A stretch of DNA of 43,507 nucleotides from Paenibacillus oryzae (lineage in GTDB: Bacteria > Bacillota > Bacilli > Paenibacillales > Paenibacillaceae), in contig NZ_LYPA01000022.1 in NCBI RefSeq assembly GCF_001675045.1, positions 1 through 43,507 of the forward strand, given 5' to 3'. The position numbers and the translations under genes were made by a program. Below are positions 1 through 8,313 of this stretch, piece after piece. The notes beneath the pieces were generated by a model. That model had not been told where the DNA came from and ran no database searches. It saw only the letters and a list, made by a program, of their open reading frames with translations. How positions within the stretch are numbered: the first letter of the stretch is position 1; each line of letters begins with the position of its first letter.

Positions 1-156
1 TATTCCAGGATTTCCAGCTCCACAGATTCGTCGCCCCCACTTCCACCCCTTTAGCCCGGCTCTAATTCCGAGAGGCTATTAAAGCAATTATACACTAATC
101 ATCCCTAAAATTTAACAAATGAACTAAATCCCTGGAACTCATAATTACAAATAAAA

Positions 157-180
157 AAGGAGGTCTGTGTAGGCCTCCTT
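157..180. terminator. Hairpin terminator upstream of the serine hydrolase
   Basis: AAGGAGG and CCTCCTT arms enclose a 10-base loop. The hairpin is preceded by an A-run and followed by a T-rich stretch, so it could stop transcription from either side. Positions 1-156 hold no gene I can support. Confidence 0.5.
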
Positions 181-282
181 ACTTCTATTTTACCACAACG
201 GCGAAAAAACTATAAGACTTGTTTTACCAATGATTTCCCATATGATAATAGATAGATCTTTAAAATACTGGGGGATGAATGA

Positions 283-1266
283 TTGCGAACTCTAGAAAGC
301 GAAATTCATGATTTCTTTACATCTTTGGAAAAAAACGAAGAATACAGCGGAAGTGTGTTGATCGCTAAGGATGAGAAAATATTGTTTAATCGCGGATACA
401 ACTTTGCGAATCGAGAGCACCAAGTAAAGAATACACCTGAAACTAAATTCAGAATTGGATCGATAACAAAGCAGTTTACAGCGATGGCTATCACAATACT
501 TCAGGAGCATGGTGAACTAAACGTAGCAGATCATATCTCCAAGTTTATACCCTCATACAAATACGGTGATCAAATTAAGTTACATCATTTATTGACACAT
601 TCATCAGGCATCCCCAATATCACACAACTCCCTACTATTGGAGAATTAATGAAGCAACCAACCACAACTGAAAAAACAGTTCGTTTAATAATGGACATGG
701 AGCCGGAGGTTAATCCAGGTTTTAAATTCCAATACAGTAATTCGGGCTATATTTTATTGGCTTATATTATAGAAAAGACTACAGGACTTTCTTATGGAGA
801 ATTTTTAAGGAAGCATATCTTTTCTCCGTTGGGTATGAACAATTCAGGCTGTGATAACCAAAAAGAAATAATCCCCAACAGGGCACAAGGTTATGAATAC
901 GATAATGGCATTGTTAATGCAGAGTATATTGATATGAGTTTCCCAATGGGTGGTGGAAATCTTTATTCGACCACTGAGGATTTATTCAAGTGGGACCAGG
1001 CATTGTATACAGATAGATTAGTTACAAAGGAAAGCCTTGAAACTATATTCACTTCCCATGGCTTTGGTTATGGTTACGGTTGGTTTATAAATGAAGACCC
1101 GAATCGGAGTAGCATTTATCATGGCGGAGGCATTGTTGGCTTCAAAAATGAGATCATCCGATATGTTAATGACAGGATAACAATCATAATATTGAACAAT
1201 TTATCAACTACAAATGTGGAACAGATTAGAAATGATCTAACAAAAATGGTTTTTCAAAAATACTAA
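283..1266 (+). CDS. Serine hydrolase, beta-lactamase/penicillin-binding-protein-like (class C fold)
   Basis: 327 residues. The sequence shows the SxxK motif SITK at 60-63 (serine nucleophile with lysine), YSN at 151-153 as the second motif, and HGGG at 280-283 in place of the KTG box. This set is typical of the beta-lactamase-related serine hydrolase family (Pfam Beta-lactamase), which includes peptidases and esterases. There is no signal peptide, so the protein is probably cytosolic and unlikely to be a true secreted beta-lactamase. The start is TTG: nearby ATGs in the other frames stop quickly, and GGGGG lies 8 bases upstream of the TTG. The gene is single, followed by a palindromic repeat that may terminate it. 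The substrate cannot be read from the sequence. Confidence 0.85.
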   Translation: MRTLESEIHDFFTSLEKNEEYSGSVLIAKDEKILFNRGYNFANREHQVKNTPETKFRIGSITKQFTAMAITILQEHGELNVADHISKFIPSYKYGDQIKLHHLLTHSSGIPNITQLPTIGELMKQPTTTEKTVRLIMDMEPEVNPGFKFQYSNSGYILLAYIIEKTTGLSYGEFLRKHIFSPLGMNNSGCDNQKEIIPNRAQGYEYDNGIVNAEYIDMSFPMGGGNLYSTTEDLFKWDQALYTDRLVTKESLETIFTSHGFGYGYGWFINEDPNRSSIYHGGGIVGFKNEIIRYVNDRITIIILNNLSTTNVEQIRNDLTKMVFQKY

Positions 1267-1311
1267 TGCGCCATATATTCCAAACAAATATACGTTAATG
1301 CAATAATCACT

Positions 1312-1423
1312 CGGGGCTGTCCAAAAAGTCTGTTACGGTGAATAATGATTCAGCAAAGCCGATTCCTGCCGGAACTCTCTGCTGAATCATTATTCGTTCC
1401 GCTTGACTTTTTGGTAAGCCCCG
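1312..1423. repeat. 112-bp imperfect palindrome, MITE-like
   Basis: The outer arms CGGGGCT...CCAAAAAGTC and GACTTTTTGG...AGCCCCG are inverted, and the inner arms AATAATGATTCAGCA and TGCTGAATCATTATT are a perfect match. The element has no ORF. The outer end resembles transposon termini of the GGGGCTGTCC type, but no clear target duplication is seen. A T-run follows the right arm, so it could also end the serine hydrolase transcript. Confidence 0.6.
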
Positions 1424-1490
1424 TTTTTGTTCAATAAAAAAGAGGGGTTCAGCACCTCAATCTCCTATTTCCGCCAATTCATCTCCGCTA

Positions 1491-1544
1491 TTAGCCTTTC
1501 CCGACAAACAGTGAGCAACACTCCACATAACTCCTCCGAGTAAG
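1491..1544 (-). pseudogene. C-terminal remnant of an RlmD/RumA-like methyltransferase (tail A)
   Basis: On the minus strand this reads 17 codons ending SYVECCSLFVGKG, then a stop. This resembles the [HY]VECC tail seen at 10924-10995 and 12454-12549, and the HVE tail of the intact rlmD. An in-frame stop lies directly upstream, so only the tail is left. Confidence 0.4.
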
Positions 1545-1592
1545 CTATTTCTAACTAAATGAAATAAATTTTTAACCTAAAGAAATATATTC

Positions 1593-1621
1593 TTGACTGA
1601 ATGTATGAAATATATTACACT
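1593..1621 (+). promoter_or_regulatory. Promoter of the XRE-ABC operon
   Basis: TTGACT (1593-1598), 17-base spacer, TACACT (1616-1621). It lies just ahead of the AAAGGAGGG ribosome site of the XRE gene, so the predicted leader is very short. Confidence 0.5.
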
Positions 1622-1642
1622 TTAGATAAAGGAGGGAGTCAC

Positions 1643-1870
1643 TTGACAGAGTTATTGAGTAACAACATTTATATGCTGCGTGCTGAACGAAGGTGGTCAC
1701 AAAAACATCTAGCTGATCTGGTCGGTGTCAGTAGACAAACTATCGTTTCACTTGAAGCAAACCGCTACAACCCTTCCTTAGTTTTAGCATTTAAAATTGC
1801 AGAGGTTTTTGAGGTGGGAATTGAAGAGGTATTTCAATATCTCCCTCAGCAACAGAAAGGGGATGAGTGA
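1643..1870 (+). CDS. XRE-family (Cro/CI-type) transcriptional regulator
   Basis: 75 residues, a single helix-turn-helix domain with almost no extra sequence. The recognition segment is LADLVGVSRQTIVSLEA, followed by NPSLVLAFKIAEVF, the classic pattern of small YozG/YgzD-type regulators. I chose the TTG at 1643 because AAAGGAGGG lies just upstream; the in-frame ATG at 1601 is on the wrong side of that site. The stop overlaps the next start by 8 bases, so the two are coupled. The gene heads an operon with a small membrane protein and an ABC-2 exporter. By analogy with such operons it probably autoregulates them; the inducer is unknown. Confidence 0.85.
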   Translation: MTELLSNNIYMLRAERRWSQKHLADLVGVSRQTIVSLEANRYNPSLVLAFKIAEVFEVGIEEVFQYLPQQQKGDE

Positions 1871-2165
1871 TTTGTTTATGACTTTTTTGATGCCAGCCGC
1901 TTTGTTTATCTACTTTTTGTCCAGCTTGTATTTTCTGTTTGCTTTTCCGAGGAAAAAAGATGAACGCTACAACTTAATTATGATGCATGCCTTCAAGTAT
2001 GCCTACTATTCCCTGATGGTGACGCTGCTTGCAACATTTATTCTTTCAAAATTAATGAACGTCGAGGTTATAAATAAATACTTTACAGAGGCCATTCTGG
2101 TCGATCTGCTTGTAGCCCATGTCGTATTTACACTGTCGGCCATCATTTTGAATAAAAAGATGTAG
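1863..2165 (+). CDS. Small integral membrane protein of the ABC operon
   Basis: 100 residues with three predicted membrane segments at about 6-25, 45-63 and 75-95, separated by a short basic loop (FPRKKDERY). It starts with ATG inside the end of the XRE gene, with the AAAGGGG ribosome site inside that gene. I do not recognise a named family. Proteins of this size and shape often sit between an XRE regulator and an ABC exporter and may sense membrane stress or assist the exporter, but that is inference from position. It ends 8 bases before the ATPase start. Confidence 0.7.
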   Translation: MSDLFMTFLMPAALFIYFLSSLYFLFAFPRKKDERYNLIMMHAFKYAYYSLMVTLLATFILSKLMNVEVINKYFTEAILVDLLVAHVVFTLSAIILNKKM

Positions 2166-2173
2166 GTGATCAT

Positions 2174-3100
2174 GTGGTGAGTATGAAGCCCGTTCTTGCT
2201 GTTAATCAGTTGACCAAAAAAATGAACAAGGAGCCGATTATTCGCTCGGTTTCCTTTTCCATTGAACGAGGCACCGTATTCGGTTTAATCGGGGAAAATG
2301 GCGCAGGAAAAACAACAACCCTCGGGATGATTTGCGGATTAATTATACCGACCTCCGGCTCCATTTATATCGAGGGGATACCCGTTCGTTCACAGAGAAA
2401 ACATGCGCTCAGGCACGTCGGAGCATTAATTGAAGAACCTCACTTCTACAAGTACTTGACTGGGATGGAGCATCTGCTTTACGGCAGTCGTCTCTATGGA
2501 ATAGATGCAAACGAACGTCTGGATGAAGTACTTTCTTTGTTAAAGATGAGGAGCTTCATCCACAAAAAAGTGGGACACTATTCGTTAGGAATGAAAAAAC
2601 GACTTGCGATAGCTCAATGTCTACTGCATCGCCCTTCCTTGCTCATCCTGGACGAACCAACCAATGGATTGGACCCGAGCGCGATGATCGAATTTCGAGA
2701 AATAATCCAGAGCATTACGACCAATTTTGAGCTTTCCGTATTGATATCCAGTCACCATCTCAAGGAAATTGAACCCATATGCGACCAATTCGGCCTCTTG
2801 CAAGATGCCGAGTTAACCTTGCTTGGCGGGAACAGCACCCGTTCTTCCAATAGCGTTGTGTTTGTTATTGAGGCTAAAGAGCTTGATAAGGCTCTCGCCC
2901 TGCTTCAACAACAAACCTACATCTTTGAGCCGCGGCTCTATCATCACGATAAAATCATGTTTAAGATGGATCGCAGCCACTATTCCTCCCTGCTCATGCT
3001 GCTTAGTCAAGTCGGAGTGCTTTCAATAAAGGAAAAGTCGTTTGATTTAGAGGAAGCATATCTGGAAATGACCCGCACGGCTGAAGGAGGTGGGAGCTGA
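2174..3100 (+). CDS. ABC transporter ATP-binding protein (BcrA-like)
   Basis: 308 residues. Walker A is GENGAGKTT at 40-48, the ABC signature is YSLGMKKR at 136-143, and Walker B is LLILDEPTNGLD at 156-167, with a switch histidine in ISSHHLKEIE. The order and the roughly 90-residue C-terminal extension match ATPases of drug, bacitracin or lantibiotic exporters (BcrA/CcmA type). The protein works on the inner membrane face with the permease encoded next, whose start overlaps its stop (TGATG). The start is GTG at 2174; an in-frame ATG at 2183 is possible. Self-immunity or antimicrobial resistance is a plausible role, but no peptide gene is present here. Confidence 0.9.
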   Translation: MVSMKPVLAVNQLTKKMNKEPIIRSVSFSIERGTVFGLIGENGAGKTTTLGMICGLIIPTSGSIYIEGIPVRSQRKHALRHVGALIEEPHFYKYLTGMEHLLYGSRLYGIDANERLDEVLSLLKMRSFIHKKVGHYSLGMKKRLAIAQCLLHRPSLLILDEPTNGLDPSAMIEFREIIQSITTNFELSVLISSHHLKEIEPICDQFGLLQDAELTLLGGNSTRSSNSVVFVIEAKELDKALALLQQQTYIFEPRLYHHDKIMFKMDRSHYSSLLMLLSQVGVLSIKEKSFDLEEAYLEMTRTAEGGGS

Positions 3101-4044
3101 TGTTGGCATTGTTGCAGGGCGAATGGTTGAAAATACGGCGGCAGAAGGTTATCTATCTTGTTTTTTCAGCGCTTTTTGTGTTGACGATTGCACATGGGAT
3201 CTATCAAGCATTCCAACAACCTGATCCGGTACCAGAGTCGTGGCAACCGGCTTTGCAGAGCGAGTTGGCCCAATTGCAGGAGAAACAGCCTGAATTGAAT
3301 CCAGGGACACTAATGTATGAAATCAATCGGGACAAAATCCTGCTGTATCAATATCAGCTTGAGCATCAAATTCCGCCGGACAAGGGCCAAAACGCATGGA
3401 AATTCCTCTCCAGTAACAAAATGTTATTGACGATTACCGGATTGTATCTTATTACGATGTCCGTTTATATTGTAGCTTCTGAATACCAGCAGGGCACCGT
3501 CAAATTTCTTTTTTTAAAGCCAGTAACGCGTTTATCCGTTATGGCGGCAAAATGGTGCATTGTTTCTCTACTGCTGGTGTTCACTGTTGTTTTTTTAATT
3601 ATCGTTTCATTTTTAACCGGGCTTATCTTATTCGGTAATGCTGGACCAGCTGAAACTCTTGTGGTGGTAGGGGACCAGGTAATCGTTCAAAACGCAGCCT
3701 TCGCCGCTCTCCGCTATTATTTGTTTACGGGCATAGGAATAGGCGTGATGTGTGCGGGTGCGTTTACGTTAGCCTGTCTATTAAGAAGTGTAGCTGTTGT
3801 CACGGCCATCTCGATCTTTCTGTATTATTCCGGAGAGCTGGCAACCCGGTTATTAGCTGCCAGATTTAATGGGGCTAAATATATATTATTTGCAAATACG
3901 GATCTGAATGTTTACTTTGAAGGCAACGCCTTCGCGGCTGGAATGAGCATGCCGTTTTCAATAACGATCCTCTTTGTTTACCTGCTCCTCTTTGCAGCTG
4001 TTGTATGGAGGAGCGTGCATAACAAGGATGTTCCCTTGTCGTGA
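3100..4044 (+). CDS. ABC-2 type transporter permease
   Basis: 314 residues. A first membrane segment at about 17-36 is followed by an extracytoplasmic stretch of some 70 residues, then five hydrophobic segments from about 110 to the C terminus. This is the layout of ABC-2 permeases of the BcrB/NatB kind. The start overlaps the ATPase stop by one base, with GGAGGTGGGAG in front. It is the last gene of the XRE operon; the 4171-4206 inverted repeat lies 126 bases after its stop. The protein forms the membrane channel for the ATPase encoded upstream. The exported substrate is unknown. Confidence 0.85.
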   Translation: MLALLQGEWLKIRRQKVIYLVFSALFVLTIAHGIYQAFQQPDPVPESWQPALQSELAQLQEKQPELNPGTLMYEINRDKILLYQYQLEHQIPPDKGQNAWKFLSSNKMLLTITGLYLITMSVYIVASEYQQGTVKFLFLKPVTRLSVMAAKWCIVSLLLVFTVVFLIIVSFLTGLILFGNAGPAETLVVVGDQVIVQNAAFAALRYYLFTGIGIGVMCAGAFTLACLLRSVAVVTAISIFLYYSGELATRLLAARFNGAKYILFANTDLNVYFEGNAFAAGMSMPFSITILFVYLLLFAAVVWRSVHNKDVPLS

Positions 4045-4340
4045 ACATGAGATAGGGAATGAAGCGGATTGAGGCTATGACGGGTTTTGCACCTCTTCAT
4101 CTGGCCTGATCGATTTTATCGAGAATTTGTACGATATTACGTATAAAAGCTGTGCTTATGATTGCTCTTAGGGTGATGTTGTACGATAAATCGTACAACA
4201 TCACCCGTTGAGAGGGAACGATCCTTTATTTTTATACGGTATTTCATACAAGTTGTATGTATTGCGGTCAATGAAATCGCATTTTGAGTGTACATTCATA
4301 CAAAATATAACATCCATGACATTTCAGCAAGCAGAACCAT
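4045..4340. other. Intergenic stretch with palindromes
   Basis: No gene is seen. It contains the perfect inverted repeat at 4171-4206, a second palindrome CATACAAGTTGTATG at 4245-4259, and further TTGTACGA and TCATACAAAA words (about 4125 and 4292). The same words make up the hairpins of the 52-bp array upstream of argS. Confidence 0.5.
4171..4206. repeat. Perfect 16-bp inverted repeat
   Basis: GGGTGATGTTGTACGA, a TAAA loop, then its exact reverse complement. Neither side has a T-run, so a simple intrinsic terminator is not obvious. It may be a bidirectional hairpin between convergent operons, an operator, or a dispersed repeat. Confidence 0.7.
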
Positions 4341-4517
4341 TTATCCATAAGTCCCATCTGACACCTGAATGCCTATGGCATGTCCACGTTCATCAAAAAT
4401 AAAACTAAAGATATACAATTTATCCATTTCAGGTAGCTGCATTCTCTTTGAAATTCCAGTTAAATCCTCTGTAGTTAGAAATTCTTTACCTAATTTGTTC
4501 AATTCTATCGCTTCGAC
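4341..4517 (-). pseudogene. C-terminal gene fragment, family unclear
   Basis: On the minus strand, right behind the SDR gene, a frame of 58 codons runs from just after a stop (4518-4520) to a stop at 4341-4343. It includes KEFLTTEDLTGISKRM and LYIFSFIFDERGHAIGI, which reads like real protein. There is no start codon with a ribosome site, so I take it as the 3' end of a gene whose front was lost. The ending recalls C-terminal beta-strand domains of beta-lactamase-related hydrolases, but that is only an impression. Confidence 0.35.
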
Positions 4518-4531
4518 TTACTTCTTTCACG

Positions 4532-5377
4532 TTATTCGAAAAACCCTGTCCTCCATGTGGGATGCTGAAGCTCCCAACCACACTCCTTTTTGGCTTTGCT
4601 GTTCGAAGCGCCTCTCTCCCACGGACTGCAGCCGGATTGAATTTCTGGTCTAGGCGCATGTAAGGCGTGCGCATACACGGGCAGCCACTCTGTACCTTTA
4701 GCAGGTTCATCATCAACGATGTTGTATGTTCCTGTTGACCACTCCAATGCCAGGAAAGCGGCGTTCGCAGCATCTTGCACATGGACAAATGAAGAGACTC
4801 CGTCTGTTGCCTGTACCCCCTGATTCCTTACTTTTTCAGCCATTGCCCCATCTTTGTCATACCAAGTGCCAGGTCCATACAAAGTGCCATATCGCAAAAT
4901 AACATATTCCGGAAATTGCTTCACCGCTTCTTCCAGTGCCACTACACCGTTAATGGTTGTGTTTCGAGGAGCAGGCGCATATAAGTCCAAAGCGGACTCT
5001 TCCGATGCGGGACCAGAACCTGGTTCATACGCCCATGAAATGCTTTGCGCAATCATTTTGTGTACATTAGCTTGTTTCGCCGCATCTACCAGGTTTCGGG
5101 TTCCTTCAATCCGAATGCGCGCATTCTCTGCGGAGCTTCCTTCGCTCAAAGCCGTTAGTTGGTGGATAACAACATCCGGCTTAATTTCATACAAGAGGTC
5201 TGCCATCTGTTTCCGGTCAAATACATCCGCAAGAACAGCTTTTGCTCCTAATTGTTCGAGAGCCTTTTTTTGCTCCTCCTTGCGCGTCATGCCAATCACT
5301 TCGTGACCTGCCTCCATCAATTTCGGAAGTAAACTACGTCCATTAACACCACTTGCCCCAGCAACAAAAATGTTCAT
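4532..5377 (-). CDS. NAD-dependent epimerase/dehydratase (extended SDR)
   Basis: 281 residues. The N-terminal Rossmann motif VAGASGVNGRSLLP (residues 4-17) binds NAD(P), and the later RYGTLYGPGTW segment is typical of atypical extended SDRs. The usual active-site YxxxK is not clear, so catalysis may be altered. I chose the ATG at 5377 (MNIFVAGASG) because GGAGG lies 9 bases upstream; a frame extension to 5398 would overlap the MFS stop. It follows the MFS gene by 17 bases and must be cotranscribed with it. The pair is divergent from a MocR-type regulator that probably controls it. The substrate is unknown. The end WRTGFFE is normal for the family, so the gene is complete. Confidence 0.8.
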   Translation of the reverse strand: MNIFVAGASGVNGRSLLPKLMEAGHEVIGMTRKEEQKKALEQLGAKAVLADVFDRKQMADLLYEIKPDVVIHQLTALSEGSSAENARIRIEGTRNLVDAAKQANVHKMIAQSISWAYEPGSGPASEESALDLYAPAPRNTTINGVVALEEAVKQFPEYVILRYGTLYGPGTWYDKDGAMAEKVRNQGVQATDGVSSFVHVQDAANAAFLALEWSTGTYNIVDDEPAKGTEWLPVYAHALHAPRPEIQSGCSPWERGASNSKAKKECGWELQHPTWRTGFFE

Positions 5378-5394
5378 AATTATAACCTCCGCAT

Positions 5395-6648
5395 TCATTT
5401 TTGTACATTTCGTCGTGGAATAATAAATAGGGACAGAATGCCCATAACTGTTGAAATGAGTACTAACCCCATTATGCCCACATGAAAATTGCCCATACGG
5501 TCATACAGATAGCCCATTAACAATGGTCCGGCCGCTCCAATAAGAAAACCAAAGCATTGGGTCATGGCTGCCCAAGCGGCCGCTTCTTCGGGTGTTGATG
5601 CGGCTTCAACCGGGAGCAAGTTGACTAATGCAAACAGCATGCCTGCCCCTAATCCACAAAGAAGTATCGCGAACCACAAATAGAGGGAAAAGAAAAAAAG
5701 CAATAGACCTGTTGTTTGCATAATGGACAATACAATGAGCCAATCCCGCCTTGAAGCATGTATGCTGAGCAGGAATTGCAGAATGATGCCGCTCGGGATT
5801 TGCACCATTGCAAACAAGGTCACCATAAACCCGGCTTGACCCCCGGATGCACCGGTTGCAGTTAGCATTAACGGGAGCCAACCCAGAAGTGAATAAAAGA
5901 TAAGCGATAACATGCCAAATTGTATAGCCAGCATCCACACTTTTCCGGTTTTCCATGGCAGCTTCAGCGGCTTGCCCGAAAAGGCTTGCGGAACAGAGCC
6001 AGGATTCCGGCGTTTTTGCACACCAAACCACAGAGGTAAAGCCAAGATCGCAGGCAAACACCAGAAAGCGAGTGCCATTTGCCACGAATCCAGCCTCCAG
6101 TACAGCGGCGACGTAAGACTCGAACCCAATGCCGCCCCCAATGCCAAAGCCATGGAATAAATCGCAATCATGGAAGGAACGCTGCCAGCCATATGCTTTT
6201 TAATGAAGCCGGATAATAGAGGCCCCAGCATGGCAATGCCAATACCAGATAACAATGCCGTCAAAAATAATAAAGCGGCTGATTGAATAAACAGGCGTAA
6301 CAGCGTACTTCCGCCGATGAGCGCCAAGGATAATGCGATGACCCGTTCATTGCCTAGTTTGCCGCTTAATTTTACAGAAAACGGGGCTAAAAGACCCATG
6401 CATATCATTGGGATAGAAACCAGAAAGCTGGAAATAGCGCTGCTTAACCCAAGATCATGCTGAATACTTCCCAAAACAGGTGCAATCGAGGCAACTGCCG
6501 GTCTCAAATTTAATGATGCCAAAAAAAGCGCGGTCACCCCCAGCCAACGATTCAATCCTTGCTCTTGAACGCTCGACAAAGGAATGCTGGCTTCAGGCGC
6601 AATGTTCATCATGAGTGCTCTGGAACCGTTGTGTCTACGATCTCTCAT
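5395..6648 (-). CDS. MFS transporter, CynX/NimT family
   Basis: 417 residues with about 12 hydrophobic segments. The early stretch LNLRPAVASIAPVLGSIQ is the hallmark of the CynX/NimT (cyanate or 2-nitroimidazole) branch of the major facilitator superfamily, which mostly exports small organic molecules. I chose the ATG at 6648 (MRDRRHNG) because GAAGGAAG lies about 9 bases before it; another ATG 12 codons on is possible. First gene of a two-gene operon with the SDR protein, divergent from the MocR-type regulator across a shared spacer with repeated TACCA sites. Likely expressed only when that regulator binds its ligand. Confidence 0.8.
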   Translation of the reverse strand: MRDRRHNGSRALMMNIAPEASIPLSSVQEQGLNRWLGVTALFLASLNLRPAVASIAPVLGSIQHDLGLSSAISSFLVSIPMICMGLLAPFSVKLSGKLGNERVIALSLALIGGSTLLRLFIQSAALLFLTALLSGIGIAMLGPLLSGFIKKHMAGSVPSMIAIYSMALALGAALGSSLTSPLYWRLDSWQMALAFWCLPAILALPLWFGVQKRRNPGSVPQAFSGKPLKLPWKTGKVWMLAIQFGMLSLIFYSLLGWLPLMLTATGASGGQAGFMVTLFAMVQIPSGIILQFLLSIHASRRDWLIVLSIMQTTGLLLFFFSLYLWFAILLCGLGAGMLFALVNLLPVEAASTPEEAAAWAAMTQCFGFLIGAAGPLLMGYLYDRMGNFHVGIMGLVLISTVMGILSLFIIPRRNVQK

Positions 6649-6693
6649 CAGTGTTAGCTTCCTTCGGCAGTTAATTTTGTAATGGCATAACTC

Positions 6694-6758
6694 ATGGTAA
6701 CATGATAAATTGGTTATCATAAGTACCACTTTCATTCAATTTGACCATACCAATTTTA
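6694..6758. promoter_or_regulatory. Candidate MocR operator between divergent genes (copy 1)
   Basis: Three elements lie in the spacer: ATGGTAACAT at 6694-6703, AAGTACCACT at 6721-6730, and CATACCAATTTT starting at 6746. They form one inverted and two direct TACCA half-sites, spaced 27 and 25 bases. GabR and relatives of the MocR family bind ATACCA-type direct and inverted half-sites. A second copy sits at 8314-8376. Confidence 0.55.
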
Positions 6759-6781
6759 AATACCAGAAGGAGGCGCCTTGG

Positions 6782-8173
6782 ATGGAATCCACGCAAAATG
6801 AAACGAAAACAAGACAGGTGTATTCCTATATAAGGGATCGAATCTTTCAAGGAAGTTATGAGGTGGGAAGCGCCCTGCCCTCCACTCGGGATCTTGGAAA
6901 GGAACTAGGCGTTTCACGCGCGCTTATTGTAGGGGTGTATGAGCAGCTAACGGCTGAAGGCTACTTGGAAGGACGACAAGGTTCAGGAACCTTTGTAAAG
7001 GATATCGGGACAAGCAGACCGCTTCCCTTGTTTTCTGAAGACCTGCGTGCAGCAAATCAGCCAGCTTCTCACGCGGACTCTGAGCAGCTGCACAGCATTG
7101 ATTTTCGTCCCAGCTTTCCTTCACTCGAGCATGTTCCGCTTACGAAATGGAAGAGAGCTGCAATGGATGTATATCATGATGCCCCCTCTTCTGCATATGG
7201 TTATCAGGAAGACATGGCGGGCTGTCTACAGCTTAGACAAGCCATTCATCAGCACCTTCTCAGTATTAAAGGCCTTTTCTGTAAGCCCTCGCAGATCATC
7301 GTCACGGCCGGAGCAACCCAGGCTTTTTCCCTATTGAGTAAGCTGTTAGTAAAGCCCAATGGCTCGGTGGCCATGGAAGATCCTACGGCAACGTTTATTC
7401 ATGATATCTTCGCCTCGACGGGCGCCCGAATCCTCCCTGTGCCTGTGGATGAACACGGGCTTTGTGCAGATAGGCTTCCAACTCAGGAGCAGCCCCAATG
7501 TATTTTTGTTACACCTTCTCATCAATTTCCGTTTGGAAGTATTATGTCTATCAGCAGACGCCTGCAATTGCTGGATTATGTCCGAAGCACGGGAAGTTAT
7601 ATCATCGAGGATGATTATGATAGTGAATTCAGATATGGCGGAATGCCCGTTCGCGCCCTCCAAGAGCTTGATGCTGAGCGTGTGATCTATGTGGGAACGT
7701 TTAGCAAAAATTTGTTCCCTTCACTACGACTCGGTTATATTGTTGCTCCGCAAGAGCTGATAAATCCAATCGTGCAACTAAAACGCAAAGCGGATATGCA
7801 ATGTCCAACCCTCACTCAGTTAACGTTGGCCCGTTTTATTAACGAAGGACATCTGGAACGCCATATTTTGAAGATGAAACGAATCTACGGCAAAAGAAGA
7901 GCACATCTGATTTCTGTCCTGACGGATACATTCCGGGATAAGGTGCAAATATCCGGTGATGCCGCGGGCTTGCACCTGATTGCGACATGGCCGGGGAAAA
8001 ATGCTGATCACCTGACAGCCATTCAGCTTGAAGAGCATTGTATCAAAATCTATCCTGCCGAGCGGTATACGATTTGCAAAGATCAGTATAACGAAAGCCT
8101 TATCATGGGATTTGGCAATGTTACTGAGTCGCAGATTACCGAAGGCGTTCAGACGCTTGCACAATTTATTTAA
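6782..8173 (+). CDS. MocR/GabR-type regulator (GntR HTH fused to aminotransferase-like domain)
   Basis: 463 residues. Residues 1-75 form a winged GntR-type helix-turn-helix (LPSTRDLGKELGVSRALIV, then EGRQGSGTFV). From about 110 the sequence is a fold-type I aminotransferase domain, with TAGATQAF, EDDYDSEFRY and GTFSKNLFPSLRLGY; Lys309 in the last motif is the expected PLP Schiff-base residue. Such proteins sense PLP plus an amino acid or amine and switch neighbouring genes. The start is ATG at 6782, preceded by AGAAGGAGG; upstream in-frame codons lie across the operator. It is divergent from the MFS-SDR operon. The ligand is unknown; a second operator-like copy before leuA hints at a link to amino-acid metabolism. 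Confidence 0.9.
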   Translation: MESTQNETKTRQVYSYIRDRIFQGSYEVGSALPSTRDLGKELGVSRALIVGVYEQLTAEGYLEGRQGSGTFVKDIGTSRPLPLFSEDLRAANQPASHADSEQLHSIDFRPSFPSLEHVPLTKWKRAAMDVYHDAPSSAYGYQEDMAGCLQLRQAIHQHLLSIKGLFCKPSQIIVTAGATQAFSLLSKLLVKPNGSVAMEDPTATFIHDIFASTGARILPVPVDEHGLCADRLPTQEQPQCIFVTPSHQFPFGSIMSISRRLQLLDYVRSTGSYIIEDDYDSEFRYGGMPVRALQELDAERVIYVGTFSKNLFPSLRLGYIVAPQELINPIVQLKRKADMQCPTLTQLTLARFINEGHLERHILKMKRIYGKRRAHLISVLTDTFRDKVQISGDAAGLHLIATWPGKNADHLTAIQLEEHCIKIYPAERYTICKDQYNESLIMGFGNVTESQITEGVQTLAQFI

Positions 8174-8238
8174 CGAAGCAGGAACTGCATTATAGCAATC
8201 GCATAATTATTTACAGTTTATACGCAAAAAAGGTACAC

Positions 8239-8271
8239 AAAAAAGGAAAGGCGTTTCGCCCTCCCTTTTTT
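8239..8271 (+). terminator. Terminator of the MocR-type gene
   Basis: AAAAAAGGAAAGGCG, TTT loop, CGCCCTCCCTTTTTT. Stem with few mismatches and A/T-runs on both sides, 65 bases after the stop codon. Confidence 0.8.
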
Positions 8272-8313
8272 ATGGCTATCTAATGGACTCCCTTGTTGTA
8301 AACTGTAAGAATT

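Noticed and set aside
1..120. Possible start of a leftward gene at the window edge
   Set aside because: A minus-strand frame is open for a few codons near 1-40, but that is too short to judge.
4208..4653. Two plus-strand frames after the ABC operon
   Set aside because: They run over palindromes and antisense to the gene fragment and SDR gene, with no ribosome site.
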